Source of the DNA: a virus
Reading direction: 5' to 3' (one strand)
Virus record (IMG/VR): IMGVR_UViG_3300009184_003751
Location: 1 to 64,000 of that record
Length of the DNA: 64,000 nt
Part shown: one piece after another, positions 41,965 through 51,073 of the stretch
Layout: each line of letters opens with the position of its first letter
How positions within the stretch are numbered: position 1 is the first letter of the stretch
Made by a program: the position numbers and the translations under genes
Notes under the pieces: generated by a model
The model's database searches: none
What the model was told of the DNA's origin: nothing
What the model saw: only the letters and a program-made list of their open reading frames with translations

Positions 41965-42485
41965 TAAATAATTTCCTTCAACTTAAACGCAATCGTAACT
42001 CTAAGTTCAGGGCAGTATCTAGTAGGTTCTAAACCAACATGATTCAATGTACTATTAAACAATATACCTGTATTTTTAATAGGAATGATTGTATCTATTT
42101 GGCCATTTGTTTGTACAATTTGAGTTCCACCTCCCCAATTTAAATTCCAAATCGGGTTAGCATAATAAACAAACGTATAATATAGTTCTGGAGCATAATC
42201 TGTATGTACGTCTGTATGTAGATTTCCAGGCTGGCCATATGTTTGGCCATTTGCATAAACTCTTTTTATTTCAAATTTTTTATCAGATATTGTTTCGATA
42301 ATTTTTAAAAAGTCGTTTTTAAAAAAAAGATCGTTTTCTAAATCCATATACCAAAATTTATAATCGGATGGGTTTTTGCTATAACCGATATATTTCCACT
42401 GACCGTTTAAAATTGTTTTTTCTAAAACGTAATTATATTGTTCGTCATTTAATACATTATAAAAGTATTTCACATTAAACTCCAT
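41964..42485 (-). CDS. 2OG-Fe(II) oxygenase (prolyl-hydroxylase-like)
   Basis: The 173-residue protein carries NLHTDVHTDYAPELYYTFVYY (His-X-Asp), NLNWGGGTQIV, GILFNSTLNHVGLEPT (distal His) and ELRVTIAFKL (2OG-binding Arg). Its fold matches 2OG hydroxylases acting on peptides or small molecules. It precedes the 41365-41964 gene with overlapping stop/start and follows a glycine-rich fibre gene. Confidence 0.8.
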   Translation of the reverse strand: MEFNVKYFYNVLNDEQYNYVLEKTILNGQWKYIGYSKNPSDYKFWYMDLENDLFFKNDFLKIIETISDKKFEIKRVYANGQTYGQPGNLHTDVHTDYAPELYYTFVYYANPIWNLNWGGGTQIVQTNGQIDTIIPIKNTGILFNSTLNHVGLEPTRYCPELRVTIAFKLKEII

Positions 42486-42488
42486 AAA

Positions 42489-43361
42489 TTAAATATTATT
42501 TTGAGACCCGTAAATTGTTCCTACTTGAGCAAACTGAACATAATTCGAACCTAATATAGAAGCACCACCTTCTCCTGGAGTTGTTGAAGAACCCTGTTGC
42601 CCCGCTCCGCCCGCTTGACCTAAACCGCCACCAGAACCACCTTGGCCACCACTATTAAACGCTTGACCGTTTGTGCCACCTGGTAAACCACCAGCAGTTA
42701 ACGAACCCACTTGACCTTCACCACCACCAGCGTGCTGACCACCAGAACCAACTACATAACCTGCACCACCGCCACCGCCAGCACCACCGTGACCTCTTCT
42801 TGGTCGTTGGTTGTCTTCATAACCACGACCTCCGTTACCACCGCCTCCGCCTCCGCCAATAACGCCAACGTTATAAAGGATAGTTGGTGCACCATTTATT
42901 AAAAGCGCAGTACCACCTGCTTGACCTTGACCGCCTTGTGATGGTCCTGGGTTTGAATAAGTTCCTGTACCACCATTACCGCCTTTGCCGACGATATAAC
43001 CAGCATTTTGTATAGTTATAAGATCGCCTGTAGCACCTTGTATGTTTAAACCATAATTAGAAGTAGTAGTTGCTCCTAATACAACTTCAGAACCAATACT
43101 AACAACTCCATATGTTTTCCCTGGGGATGGAGATGTAAATACGTAATCTGTTTGATTAGTATTAAGCGTTGTTATTAAAGCTGCATGACTTAGCAAATTA
43201 TTTGATGATATAATAGTTCCGGAATTTGTTTGAACACCAGTTCCGCCAACTGATGCAAGGTTTCTTACATCAGCATCATTGAAAGACAAGGTTGCTGTAG
43301 CTTGTCTCCCTAATTCCGTATTAATAGCCGAAAAACTTAGTGAACTTGCGGGTAAAGTCAT
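42489..43361 (-). CDS. Glycine-rich tail-fibre/adhesin protein
   Basis: The 290-residue protein has an N-terminal fibre-type part (SSLSFSAINTELGRQATA...) and a central glycine-rich region (about residues 150-260, e.g. GGGGGGNGGRGYEDNQ, GHGGAGGGGGAGYVVG). Gly-rich stretches like these form polyglycine II helices in some phage tip adhesins (S16 gp38 type). It ends FAQVGTIYGSQNNI. Receptor binding at the fibre tip is inferred. It overlaps the previous fibre gene by 4 nt. Confidence 0.75.
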   Translation of the reverse strand: MTLPASSLSFSAINTELGRQATATLSFNDADVRNLASVGGTGVQTNSGTIISSNNLLSHAALITTLNTNQTDYVFTSPSPGKTYGVVSIGSEVVLGATTTSNYGLNIQGATGDLITIQNAGYIVGKGGNGGTGTYSNPGPSQGGQGQAGGTALLINGAPTILYNVGVIGGGGGGGNGGRGYEDNQRPRRGHGGAGGGGGAGYVVGSGGQHAGGGEGQVGSLTAGGLPGGTNGQAFNSGGQGGSGGGLGQAGGAGQQGSSTTPGEGGASILGSNYVQFAQVGTIYGSQNNI

Positions 43362-44692
43362 TTAGACTCTAACTCCTTAACTCTGTTTTCTAGTTCTTTA
43401 ATTGCTTCGATAAGAAGAGGTACAAGCTTTTCGTAACGAACAGTAAGATACTTATCGTCAATAGGAGCTGGTACGACAATCTCTGGCATAACAGCTTGAA
43501 CTTCTTGAGCCGATACACCAACTTCTGGAGTTGCTTCATACCCTAATGACTGAGCTAATTCGTTTGCTTCGTAATAAAAGCCAGAGAGTGCCTTGACCTT
43601 TTCAAGAGCATTTTCGATATTGCCCTTACGAATCTTAAGACGTTCGTCTGAATAGTAAGCAGTAATGTTACCAGTTGCGTAAATAGCGCCAGCGCCTGGA
43701 TCGGCAGTCGTTCCAACAGAAAAACCACCACCAGCAGGAAGACGTGCACGTTCAGAACCACCAGTAAATAATGCCATAGCGCCAGATGCAGGTCCAACAC
43801 GACAAACTGCAGAGCTTACGCCAGGAGCAACAATAAAATCTGAAGTAGATGAATCAGTTACAACTAAACCGTTATTTCCTGCGCTAGCAACTACTTTTAA
43901 TTTTGAATCTGTTGCTGTTGAGCCGATACCAACGTTACCAGTTGCAGTAATACGCATACGTTCTTGAAAGCTATCAGAACCGTTGCCTGTATTGAATCGG
44001 ATAGAACCTAAATCGGTTCCTTCCATAACACCATCGATACTAGCAACCTTTTCAGCAGTATTTGCACCAGTCCATTTAATGTAACTACCATCGCCAGATG
44101 CGCCAGCCGCTGTTTGTAAATTGATACCAGATGTAACACCAGAACCAGCCGAACGGTTGATTATTAACACATCTGACAAAGTGTTACTTGCAGTAATAGA
44201 AACTTGACCATTAGCAACAACAGTCATACGAGCAGCATTATTACTAAACAAAACTAAACTATCAGCTGTTTGTGTACCAACAGCAAACCCACCTAAATCA
44301 GATGGACCAATAAAGCCATTGAGCGTACCGCCGCTTTGATTGATTTTCAAACCACCATTAAGCGCTGGGGTTATTTTTACGTTTCCGTTTACTTCTAATT
44401 TTTCACTTGGACTATTGTTAGCAATACCTAAATTACCATTAGCAACGAAATAAGAAGCAGTGCCTACAGTAAATGTATTACTTACTGTAGCAGTAACTGC
44501 TGAAGTTCCGGAAAATGCTGTTGAGTTGATTGTAGCGTTTACAGAAGAATTACCGATGGTAATTAATGACGGGGTAAACACAATACCATTTGAAGTAGAA
44601 TTGATAGTCCCTAAACCAACTACAGTTGAGTTAGCTACGAAACTTGTGTTTACTATCAGACCGTTTTTTACTACGAAATCTTTACCTGCCAT
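43358..44692 (-). CDS. Tail fibre with C-terminal peptidase S74 chaperone
   Basis: The 444-residue protein has an N-terminal shared fibre module (GNSSVNATINSTAF), a repetitive beta shaft and, from about residue 345, a peptidase S74/intramolecular chaperone domain: SDERLKIRKGNIENALEKV, GVSAQEVQAVMPEIV, YLTVRYEKLVPLLIEAIKELE. These domains trimerise fibres and then cut themselves off at the Ser-Asp junction. The S-D of SDERLK is intact. Confidence 0.9.
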   Translation of the reverse strand: MAGKDFVVKNGLIVNTSFVANSTVVGLGTINSTSNGIVFTPSLITIGNSSVNATINSTAFSGTSAVTATVSNTFTVGTASYFVANGNLGIANNSPSEKLEVNGNVKITPALNGGLKINQSGGTLNGFIGPSDLGGFAVGTQTADSLVLFSNNAARMTVVANGQVSITASNTLSDVLIINRSAGSGVTSGINLQTAAGASGDGSYIKWTGANTAEKVASIDGVMEGTDLGSIRFNTGNGSDSFQERMRITATGNVGIGSTATDSKLKVVASAGNNGLVVTDSSTSDFIVAPGVSSAVCRVGPASGAMALFTGGSERARLPAGGGFSVGTTADPGAGAIYATGNITAYYSDERLKIRKGNIENALEKVKALSGFYYEANELAQSLGYEATPEVGVSAQEVQAVMPEIVVPAPIDDKYLTVRYEKLVPLLIEAIKELENRVKELESK

Positions 44693-44726
44693 TGTGGTTC
44701 CCTTTCCCCTGGCTTTTTATTTTTAT

Positions 44727-44969
44727 TTAGGTGTTTAAAACTTCTGGCCACACAGCTTTAAGTTCTTCTACTGTTTGAGCAGCTTCAATAGCTGGATCAG
44801 ATGTTACATCCCTAAGAGCTTGTTTTTGAGCCACAATTGTAGCAGTATTTGCATTTTGTTCTAGTGCTCGTTGAAAAGCTACATCTAATGCAGCAAGTAA
44901 TGGTGCACGAGCAGCACGCATTTTTTCACGATGAATATTACGAGCTTTTTCCATATTAACAGTAATCAT
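44727..44969 (-). CDS. Small tail-fibre-associated protein
   Basis: The 80-residue helical protein (MITVNMEKARNIHREKMRAAR...) ends QALRDVTSDPAIEAAQTVEELKAVWPEVLNT. The LRDVT...P...WP plan resembles the C-terminus of phage tail assembly chaperone-like proteins near fibre genes. The exact role is uncertain. Confidence 0.65.
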   Translation of the reverse strand: MITVNMEKARNIHREKMRAARAPLLAALDVAFQRALEQNANTATIVAQKQALRDVTSDPAIEAAQTVEELKAVWPEVLNT

Positions 44970-45214
44970 TGACTATTTCCCTGTTTTGCAAACCAAGCTT
45001 CGTGACCGACACCATATCCATCAGGCGTGGTAAAGTCGGCTTCCCATGCATTAAAAAAACTATCGTCAGGAAGTTCTACGGTGTCTTCTACAAACAAATA
45101 AGGTATACCAGCTGGAACATCTTTGCGAGCAACTTCTTCAATTGCAAGTTCGCCAGTTGGTATAATCATTGCAATACCACCAGTATCATTTGGAAAAATA
45201 ATATATTTTCTCAT
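44966..45214 (-). CDS. Conserved fibre-locus hypothetical protein
   Basis: The 82-residue protein starts MRKYIIFPNDTGGIAMIIPTG; GAGG lies 5 nt upstream of the ATG at 45214, preferred over 45274. It contains EEVARKDVPAGIPYLFVED and ends ADFTTPDGYGVGHEAWFAKQ, a pattern I recall from fibre regions of other marine myoviruses. It overlaps the next gene by 4 nt. Confidence 0.65.
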   Translation of the reverse strand: MRKYIIFPNDTGGIAMIIPTGELAIEEVARKDVPAGIPYLFVEDTVELPDDSFFNAWEADFTTPDGYGVGHEAWFAKQGNSQ

Positions 45215-45221
45215 ATTTGCC

Positions 45222-45641
45222 TCATCTAATAACAGCAGCGTTAAAGGTGTAAATATCGTTTGTAGCGTAAACAACCAAACGAACTTGTGTAGTTGACATT
45301 AAAGTCGGAGCTGCTGTGATAGCTGATGCTAAAATACGAGCATTAACAGTACCACCAGCAACATCTCCAATTATAGCGCTTACGCAATAACTTGTATCGG
45401 GCATAGCAGTAGTAAAATTAAGCGTGTAATCACCTATACCGTTTCTAGTAACAGATGAAATATTTCCACTAGCGTTAACAGCTACTGTAGCAGTACCTTT
45501 ATAACTTACCCATGCACGGCAACCATAAGCAACAGCAGCTGAACCAAAACCAGAGTTAAAAGAACAGTTAGCACCAACACTAAGATTGGTGTCGACAGTA
45601 GCCGTTCCATATACTCTTGTTCCACTTAAAAGTTTTGCCAT
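45222..45641 (-). CDS. Short tail-fibre tip-like protein
   Basis: The 139-residue protein has the fibre-knob pattern ACRAWVSYKGTATVAVNASGNISSVTRNGIGDYTLNFTTAMPDTSYCV, written here in part, which occurs at the C-terminal tip of many phage fibres. It likely binds a surface ligand or caps the fibre. A weak late box (TAATAAATAA) lies before it. Confidence 0.7.
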   Translation of the reverse strand: MAKLLSGTRVYGTATVDTNLSVGANCSFNSGFGSAAVAYGCRAWVSYKGTATVAVNASGNISSVTRNGIGDYTLNFTTAMPDTSYCVSAIIGDVAGGTVNARILASAITAAPTLMSTTQVRLVVYATNDIYTFNAAVIR

Positions 45642-45660
45642 TATAGTCCTCTTTAAATTA

Positions 45661-45828
45661 TTATTTATTACTTAATTCTTTTATTTGATTATCAAGATCT
45701 GTTATTATAGATTTTAATGCTTCATTTGCAGCCATATAAATGACTAGCTCATCAACACACTGCGAAAGCAATACCTTTGGATCCCAGTTATCAACATCAG
45801 TACCACCAAGTTTATACTGTAACTTCAT
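45661..45828 (-). CDS. Small hypothetical protein (55 aa)
   Basis: The ATG at 45828 opens MKLQYKLGGTDVDNWDPKV..., ending TDLDNQIKELSNK with a helical second half. It overlaps the end of the large Gly-rich fibre gene by 17 nt. No strong ribosome site is visible. The function is unknown; a fibre-assembly helper is possible from position. Confidence 0.55.
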   Translation of the reverse strand: MKLQYKLGGTDVDNWDPKVLLSQCVDELVIYMAANEALKSIITDLDNQIKELSNK

Positions 45829-48196
45829 CAAAAGAACCATTTACAGATAATGTACCATCTGAAAACAATTTTTGAACTACACCATCTGTTGATGCAACTG
45901 GTGCAAAATGCTTATAAAGAGCAGTGTTATTATTTGTTATTGTAAGCGAATTAGTACTAGAATCTGTGACAATTGCAGAACTATTAGCAACTTTAAGAAG
46001 TAGTGCTGTATTAGTTATTGCTTGCAACACATCTGTCGGTGGTGTAAAACTTGTAGTATAAACTGCTGTGCCTTTTACCCAACGAATATTAGTAAGATAG
46101 CCAGTAAAATATGGTGTGCCTGAAGTATCCCATCTTCTTCCAATATTCCAACCATCGCCATTGCTGTTTAATGTACCATCCCAAGTACTAGCAGCCCCCG
46201 CTGCAGTTGAATCAACCCCATTTATATAAATTTTAAACGTGCTACCAGTAAAAACAAAAGCAATATGATACCAAGTATTAAGTGCAAGTGCTGAAGTAGA
46301 CACTGCAGATCTTACCCATGCAGATCCATTATAATATCCAATATATGGAAATAATCCAAGTACTTGTGGATCAGTTCCACCATCATTTAACCCTATATAA
46401 AGATTTACTGGATTACTAGTACCTGTAAAAGTTTCAGAAAGTATAGAGGCTTGTGTTGCTGAAGAACCAACATTTATCCAACATTCAAAAGTAAACGGTG
46501 TTGTATTTGTTGGAATAGAAAATGCGGAAGTAGCGGCAAAAGACAGATATTGAGATAATCCGTTAAACAATATACTGCCGCATGTAGTAGTAGTAAATGG
46601 GCTTATTTTATTAAAACCTGTATTACCAGGATTTGTTACTAAAACTCTAGTGTTTGCACCACCAGAAGCTGTAATACTATTTGCTTCAGCAGTTTCTAAT
46701 AATAAAATTGTATTTGCTGTTGCGCCTAAATTATATTTTGATGGAGTAAAATTTGTTGTATATAGAGCAGTATTTGTTAATCTAAGATTACTTATACTAC
46801 CATTCCAAAAAGTACTTGTTTGGTTTCTTCCAATATAAGCAGTTGAAACAGTTGTATTACCAGAAATAGTAGCAGAACCATTAGCAGTACCATTAAGATA
46901 CTGAGTTAATGTTGTACCATTTCTTACAAGAGCAACGTGATACCAAGTATTATTAGCTAATGCTGTACCAGTTATTGTTGCAGAACCGCTATTATAATAT
47001 GCAGAGAGGACGTTATTAACTAATCTAATTTCATAGTTGTTAGTACCAGAGTTGTATGCTTTAAAAACTGGCCCTTCAGCTACCGATGTAGCAGGATTAA
47101 TCCACGCTTCGAGTGTAAAATTGCTACCAGTTAAAGATGGTAAAGTTGTTGTTGTAAAATAATTATTAACACCATTGAAATAAGCACTACCACCATTTAA
47201 TGTTACTTCATCAAAACCTTTAACTACTTGCACCGAATTATTTGAATATATTCTTTGTGTTGGTGTATAACTATTAGTAACAAATGTACCATTAGATGTA
47301 AATGTATGGACTTGATATGTACCAGAAGAATTTGAAAATGATGTTATTGTTCCACCAGTTGCAGCAGGTCCAAAAGCTTTGTATGCAATAATAACAGCGC
47401 CGTTTGAACCAGCTTTACCTGGACCATCGGCACCACCTGCGCCAGCACCGCCACCACCACCAGAACCAATGCCTGTACCAACTGTTGCTGCTTTATTATT
47501 TTGCGATGTAGCGCCTTCACCACCACCGCCTGTTCCACCAGTACCAATTGTTGTGGAGCTACTACTGAAGTTACCACCACCACCACCAGCGCCGTAATAA
47601 ACAGTAGCACCAGTTATGGTAAGTGGAATACCAGCACCACCATTTAACGTACCTACAGCACCACCACCACCACCGCCACCGCCTCTGCTGCCGTTACCAG
47701 CGCCACCTCTGTTGCCATAACCGCCAGTTGCAGAAGAAGCTTGTTGATCGTTACTAGGTGCACCTGTCGCATTATCACCGTTACCACCACCGGAACCACC
47801 AGATCGACCAACAGCACTAGATAATCTATTGATACCGCCACCACCACCGCCAATAGCAGTATAAGTTGTTGCACCAATAGTTACTGTAGTATTTGAACCA
47901 TCACCGCCCTGTGTATAGGTAGTACTTGAAGTAGATACACCACCACTACCAGATGTTCCGACAACAATCGGTATTGAACAAGCAATTGGAATTGTTACGT
48001 CTGTTAAGTAAAATACACCACCGCCGCCACCACCACCGCCAGCGTTACCATAACCTGCACCACCACCACCGCCACCGCCAGCACCTAATATATCAAAAAT
48101 TGTTGCATTATATACACCATTTATAGTATACTCATCAAAATCGCCACTACCACCAGTAGTTAAAATACCTACATTACTAATACTAACGTTAGCCAT
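45812..48196 (-). CDS. Large adhesin: glycine-rich region plus LamG-like lectin domains
   Basis: The 794-residue protein has an N-terminal Gly-rich part (about 30-270, with GGGGGGGAGYGN and GSGGGGGAGAGG). Two LamG/concanavalin-like domains follow: about 340-500 (YFTTTTLPSLTGSNFTLEAWINP; NNTWYHVALVRNG; AYIGRN) and about 560-740 (SFAATSAFSIPTNTTPFTFECWI; LNTWYHIAFVF; WNIGRRWD). The lectin folds suggest glycan binding, so it is a good receptor-binding candidate. It ends NGSFDEVTV. Confidence 0.8.
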   Translation of the reverse strand: MANVSISNVGILTTGGSGDFDEYTINGVYNATIFDILGAGGGGGGGAGYGNAGGGGGGGGVFYLTDVTIPIACSIPIVVGTSGSGGVSTSSTTYTQGGDGSNTTVTIGATTYTAIGGGGGGINRLSSAVGRSGGSGGGNGDNATGAPSNDQQASSATGGYGNRGGAGNGSRGGGGGGGGAVGTLNGGAGIPLTITGATVYYGAGGGGGNFSSSSTTIGTGGTGGGGEGATSQNNKAATVGTGIGSGGGGGAGAGGADGPGKAGSNGAVIIAYKAFGPAATGGTITSFSNSSGTYQVHTFTSNGTFVTNSYTPTQRIYSNNSVQVVKGFDEVTLNGGSAYFNGVNNYFTTTTLPSLTGSNFTLEAWINPATSVAEGPVFKAYNSGTNNYEIRLVNNVLSAYYNSGSATITGTALANNTWYHVALVRNGTTLTQYLNGTANGSATISGNTTVSTAYIGRNQTSTFWNGSISNLRLTNTALYTTNFTPSKYNLGATANTILLLETAEANSITASGGANTRVLVTNPGNTGFNKISPFTTTTCGSILFNGLSQYLSFAATSAFSIPTNTTPFTFECWINVGSSATQASILSETFTGTSNPVNLYIGLNDGGTDPQVLGLFPYIGYYNGSAWVRSAVSTSALALNTWYHIAFVFTGSTFKIYINGVDSTAAGAASTWDGTLNSNGDGWNIGRRWDTSGTPYFTGYLTNIRWVKGTAVYTTSFTPPTDVLQAITNTALLLKVANSSAIVTDSSTNSLTITNNNTALYKHFAPVASTDGVVQKLFSDGTLSVNGSFDEVTV

Positions 48197-49119
48197 TATC
48201 CAAAAACCGTATCAAGAGAACCTGTTGTTGCGTTATATATTTGATAAACAACACTACTAGTTGTGTTAGCAAAACCAACACGACCGCCAACATATAAATT
48301 ATTTGCTACACCAAGACCACCAGCAGTTGTAATTGCACCAGAAGTAGCATTAGCGGAAGCTGTTACATTGGTAAATGCATATGACGAAGCAAGGTTAACA
48401 CCACCACCGGAAACAGTTGACCAATACACATTACCAGAAGCACCAGAGGTTAATACTTGACCTGCAGTACCAACACTAGCATTAGCTGTGATGGTAGTAG
48501 ATATTACTACGTTACCAGAGAACGTAATAGTATTTGTAAACGATTGAGTATTAGACCACGTATACTGTGCAGCAGTATTAACACCTGCAGCAGCTGCAGC
48601 CCAATATGGCGAACCTGTTGTGCCATTCGAGGTTAACACTTGTCCAGAAGTTCCCGAACCGCCATTAGAAATAAGCGGCGTAGTTAATACAATATTAGCA
48701 TTATGAGTATAAACACCAGATATAGTAAATGAACCAGTGCTATTAACAACGTTAACGCCTAATTGAGCATAAGGCAAAGTGCCAGTAGTAATATTAGTAG
48801 CGTTCGTATAATATGCTGGTAATTGTCCACCAAGGTTGTTAGCATTATTAGCTGTACCATTAATTACTTGAGAAAATGTAATAGTATTAGAAAATGTTTG
48901 GGTATTTGACCAAGTATATTGCGCAGCTGTGTTAGTACCAACAATAGTAGACCAGTAAACAGCAGATCCATTAGTTGTTAATGCTTGCCCAGATGTACCA
49001 AGAGTACCGTTAGCCGAAACTGTTGTAACTGCAAGCGTATTTGCAATCGACACAGTACCTGATGCTGTGTTAACGGTTACATACTGTCCAAATAAACTTA
49101 ACTGTTGATTCTGTGCCAT
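48196..49119 (-). CDS. Tail-fibre protein with repeats
   Basis: The 307-residue protein is made of fibre repeats (NTAAQYTWSNTQ x2; TSGQVLTSNG x2; NTITFSGNVVIST). It ends RVGFANTTSSVVYQIYNATTGSLDTVFG. The ATGG start and stop of the Gly-rich adhesin overlap, so both are probably translated together. It shares modules with the 51937-54465 and 56405-58192 proteins. Confidence 0.75.
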   Translation of the reverse strand: MAQNQQLSLFGQYVTVNTASGTVSIANTLAVTTVSANGTLGTSGQALTTNGSAVYWSTIVGTNTAAQYTWSNTQTFSNTITFSQVINGTANNANNLGGQLPAYYTNATNITTGTLPYAQLGVNVVNSTGSFTISGVYTHNANIVLTTPLISNGGSGTSGQVLTSNGTTGSPYWAAAAAGVNTAAQYTWSNTQSFTNTITFSGNVVISTTITANASVGTAGQVLTSGASGNVYWSTVSGGGVNLASSYAFTNVTASANATSGAITTAGGLGVANNLYVGGRVGFANTTSSVVYQIYNATTGSLDTVFG

Positions 49120-49138
49120 TGGTTGCCTTTTTAACTAT

Positions 49139-49312
49139 TTATTCGTTTGGCGTATCGGCAGGTAACGGTTCGTTGCCTTCAGCAAGCCAGCGCACATACT
49201 CTTCAGCAGTCACAAGGCACGACTCTTGATGACCATCAGGCCACTCGCGCCAAACGACTTGAATAGATTGCATAGGTCGAATAGGTAAAAGTTTCCAAAT
49301 TGGTTCGCTCAT
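49139..49312 (-). CDS. Small fibre-locus protein (57 aa)
   Basis: The ATG at 49312 opens MSEPIWKLLPIRPMQSIQVV..., containing WREWPDGHQESCLV and ending EPLPADTPNE. It overlaps the upstream fibre gene by 4 nt. The Trp/Pro-rich layout is like other small fibre-adjacent proteins. The function is unknown. Confidence 0.6.
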   Translation of the reverse strand: MSEPIWKLLPIRPMQSIQVVWREWPDGHQESCLVTAEEYVRWLAEGNEPLPADTPNE

Positions 49313-50415
49313 AATTCACACCCTGTAAAATACATTAATGCGCCGGAATTGCTCATATAAATCATAGTTGCATTACCAGCAACTAGTCCGCTCATACCAC
49401 TAAGTAAAATAAACGCAGCTGAATCATTCGAACCACCAAAAGTAACACCTGTTGAATTGCTAGTTGCTGTAGAAGCTAAAAAACCAGCAAAATGAGAAGC
49501 ACTACTTACAAAAATGCCAGTAGCTGGAATACGCGGGCGAACCATATATGGTATAACATAATAAGCGGAAGTGGTTGAACCAGCCATTCCGGAACCAATA
49601 TATGGGTTTGCTCCACCAGCGTAGGAAAATGATGGAAGATATCTCTGACACTTTGCCAGCGTATTGGAATAAATCTCCCGCTCAAACGGCGTTGCCACAG
49701 AGCCAACTTCAAGCTGGACGCCTGTAAGATACCAAGTAGCACCATTGTTAGCAACAATATTTTGCGAACCCGATACACTTAATGCGCCGCCAGCACCCCA
49801 TACGTTTGCCGTAGAATTAAAATTTGAACCAGATCCAAGACTAAACCAAAAACCAAAACCACGACCATTTGTTGTTCCAAATGTTCCAGTTGTTGGTCCT
49901 GGAATCGTAATTGTTTTCTTTTCCCAAGTATTTGCCGCGTTGATTGTATAGGTGGCTGGATATGCCGCATCATCACTACCAGAACGAACTGCAACAACAA
50001 ATGTTCCTGTCAAACTGGAACGTATCCAAAACGATAATGTTGCACTTAATGCACTAGATGTTCCCCACATTAAATCGGCAGCATTAAATCCTTCCACATA
50101 TTGAACCATATAGAAGTAATCACTCGCACCAATAGTATAAGCAGACAAAGAAGTCACAAGAAGACTATTGGAAAAACCCTGACCAGATGGAACAGTGCTA
50201 GATTGTTGCACTGAATACTTAGATGACTGAGCATTGGTTGCAACCCAACGATCAAGAGTATATGTTGAACCAATAGTGGTTGGCGTAACACTTGCCCCCG
50301 CATTACGCTGGTCAATGACCATCGCGCCGTTGATGATGCGATTGCGCATGAATCCGCCAGTGTTAACACCACCAGCACCACCAGCAAGGACAGCAAGATC
50401 GTTAGTAATTGTCAT
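49309..50415 (-). CDS. Tail-fibre protein with carbohydrate-binding-like domain
   Basis: The 368-residue protein has GFMRNRIINGAMVIDQRNAG near the N-terminus, the opening of a widespread phage fibre domain, then jelly-roll-like strands (SATLSFWIRSSLTGTFVVAV; ANTWEKKTITIPGP) and LTGVQLEVGSVATPFERE typical of carbohydrate-binding modules. The last 90 residues form a tip. Host glycan recognition is inferred. Confidence 0.8.
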   Translation of the reverse strand: MTITNDLAVLAGGAGGVNTGGFMRNRIINGAMVIDQRNAGASVTPTTIGSTYTLDRWVATNAQSSKYSVQQSSTVPSGQGFSNSLLVTSLSAYTIGASDYFYMVQYVEGFNAADLMWGTSSALSATLSFWIRSSLTGTFVVAVRSGSDDAAYPATYTINAANTWEKKTITIPGPTTGTFGTTNGRGFGFWFSLGSGSNFNSTANVWGAGGALSVSGSQNIVANNGATWYLTGVQLEVGSVATPFEREIYSNTLAKCQRYLPSFSYAGGANPYIGSGMAGSTTSAYYVIPYMVRPRIPATGIFVSSASHFAGFLASTATSNSTGVTFGGSNDSAAFILLSGMSGLVAGNATMIYMSNSGALMYFTGCEL

Positions 50416-50445
50416 TTATTGTTTCCCCTCTGTCTACCAGTTATT

Positions 50446-50727
50446 TTAATCAAGAATGCTTATATTTTTTACAATATTGAGAAACCTAGAGTTTGGCTCT
50501 AAGGCTACAAACTCATGAGCTTGACCAGGCTTCCAATCAAGGAAATTCCCAGCCTTTGCTATAATCTCCCATCCAGCACCATGAACGCGAATACAACCTT
50601 CAAGAACGAAGGAAACATGAGCGGATGCTTCATCGTGGTTGTGCATGGGAAGCTTATCCCCGACATCCTCAAGCGTGTACAAAGCACCTTTTAGACCACC
50701 AAATGTTTTTGGTTCTGCTTGTAGCAT
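50446..50727 (-). CDS. Cupin-domain protein
   Basis: The 93-residue protein is a single small cupin: MHNHDEASAHVSFVLEG (His-X-His and Glu/His ligands) and KPGQAHEFVALEP (second motif with His). It may bind a metal and act as isomerase, dioxygenase or sensor. It lies among fibre genes and overlaps the 50727-51065 gene by one base. No substrate is suggested. Confidence 0.75.
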   Translation of the reverse strand: MLQAEPKTFGGLKGALYTLEDVGDKLPMHNHDEASAHVSFVLEGCIRVHGAGWEIIAKAGNFLDWKPGQAHEFVALEPNSRFLNIVKNISILD

Positions 50728-51065
50728 CAGATCACCACCGGAGGTTCGCCAACGACAGGCTCAACTTTTACCCAGCGATAGGTCGTTGTATCCAAATACC
50801 AGCCGCGACCAGGATACGGTGGAATAAAAGCACCACTTGGTGCTGCTGACGCATCAAACGTATAATCAATTCCGGCATAGTTATACCGGAAGTTGGCGTT
50901 ATAGCTTGTCTGCGCCCAGATCGTGTCAATGCCAAAAATGCTTTGCAGATATGCAATTCCGACAGGTTCGCTATCTGGAAACGGCAAATTTCCAATAGAA
51001 CTATTGTCCACGACAAGCACTTGTTTCACGACGTTGTTCTGATCAAGTTCAGCAAAATTTGCCAT
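50727..51065 (-). CDS. Conserved fibre-region protein (MANFAELD type)
   Basis: The 112-residue protein starts MANFAELDQNNVVKQVLVVDN and has IWAQTSYNANFRYNYAGIDYTFD and GAFIPPYPGRGWYLDTTTYRWVK. I recall this family from the fibre/assembly loci of many marine T4-like phages. The function is unknown. Confidence 0.75.
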   Translation of the reverse strand: MANFAELDQNNVVKQVLVVDNSSIGNLPFPDSEPVGIAYLQSIFGIDTIWAQTSYNANFRYNYAGIDYTFDASAAPSGAFIPPYPGRGWYLDTTTYRWVKVEPVVGEPPVVI

Positions 51066-51073
51066 GTTTCACC

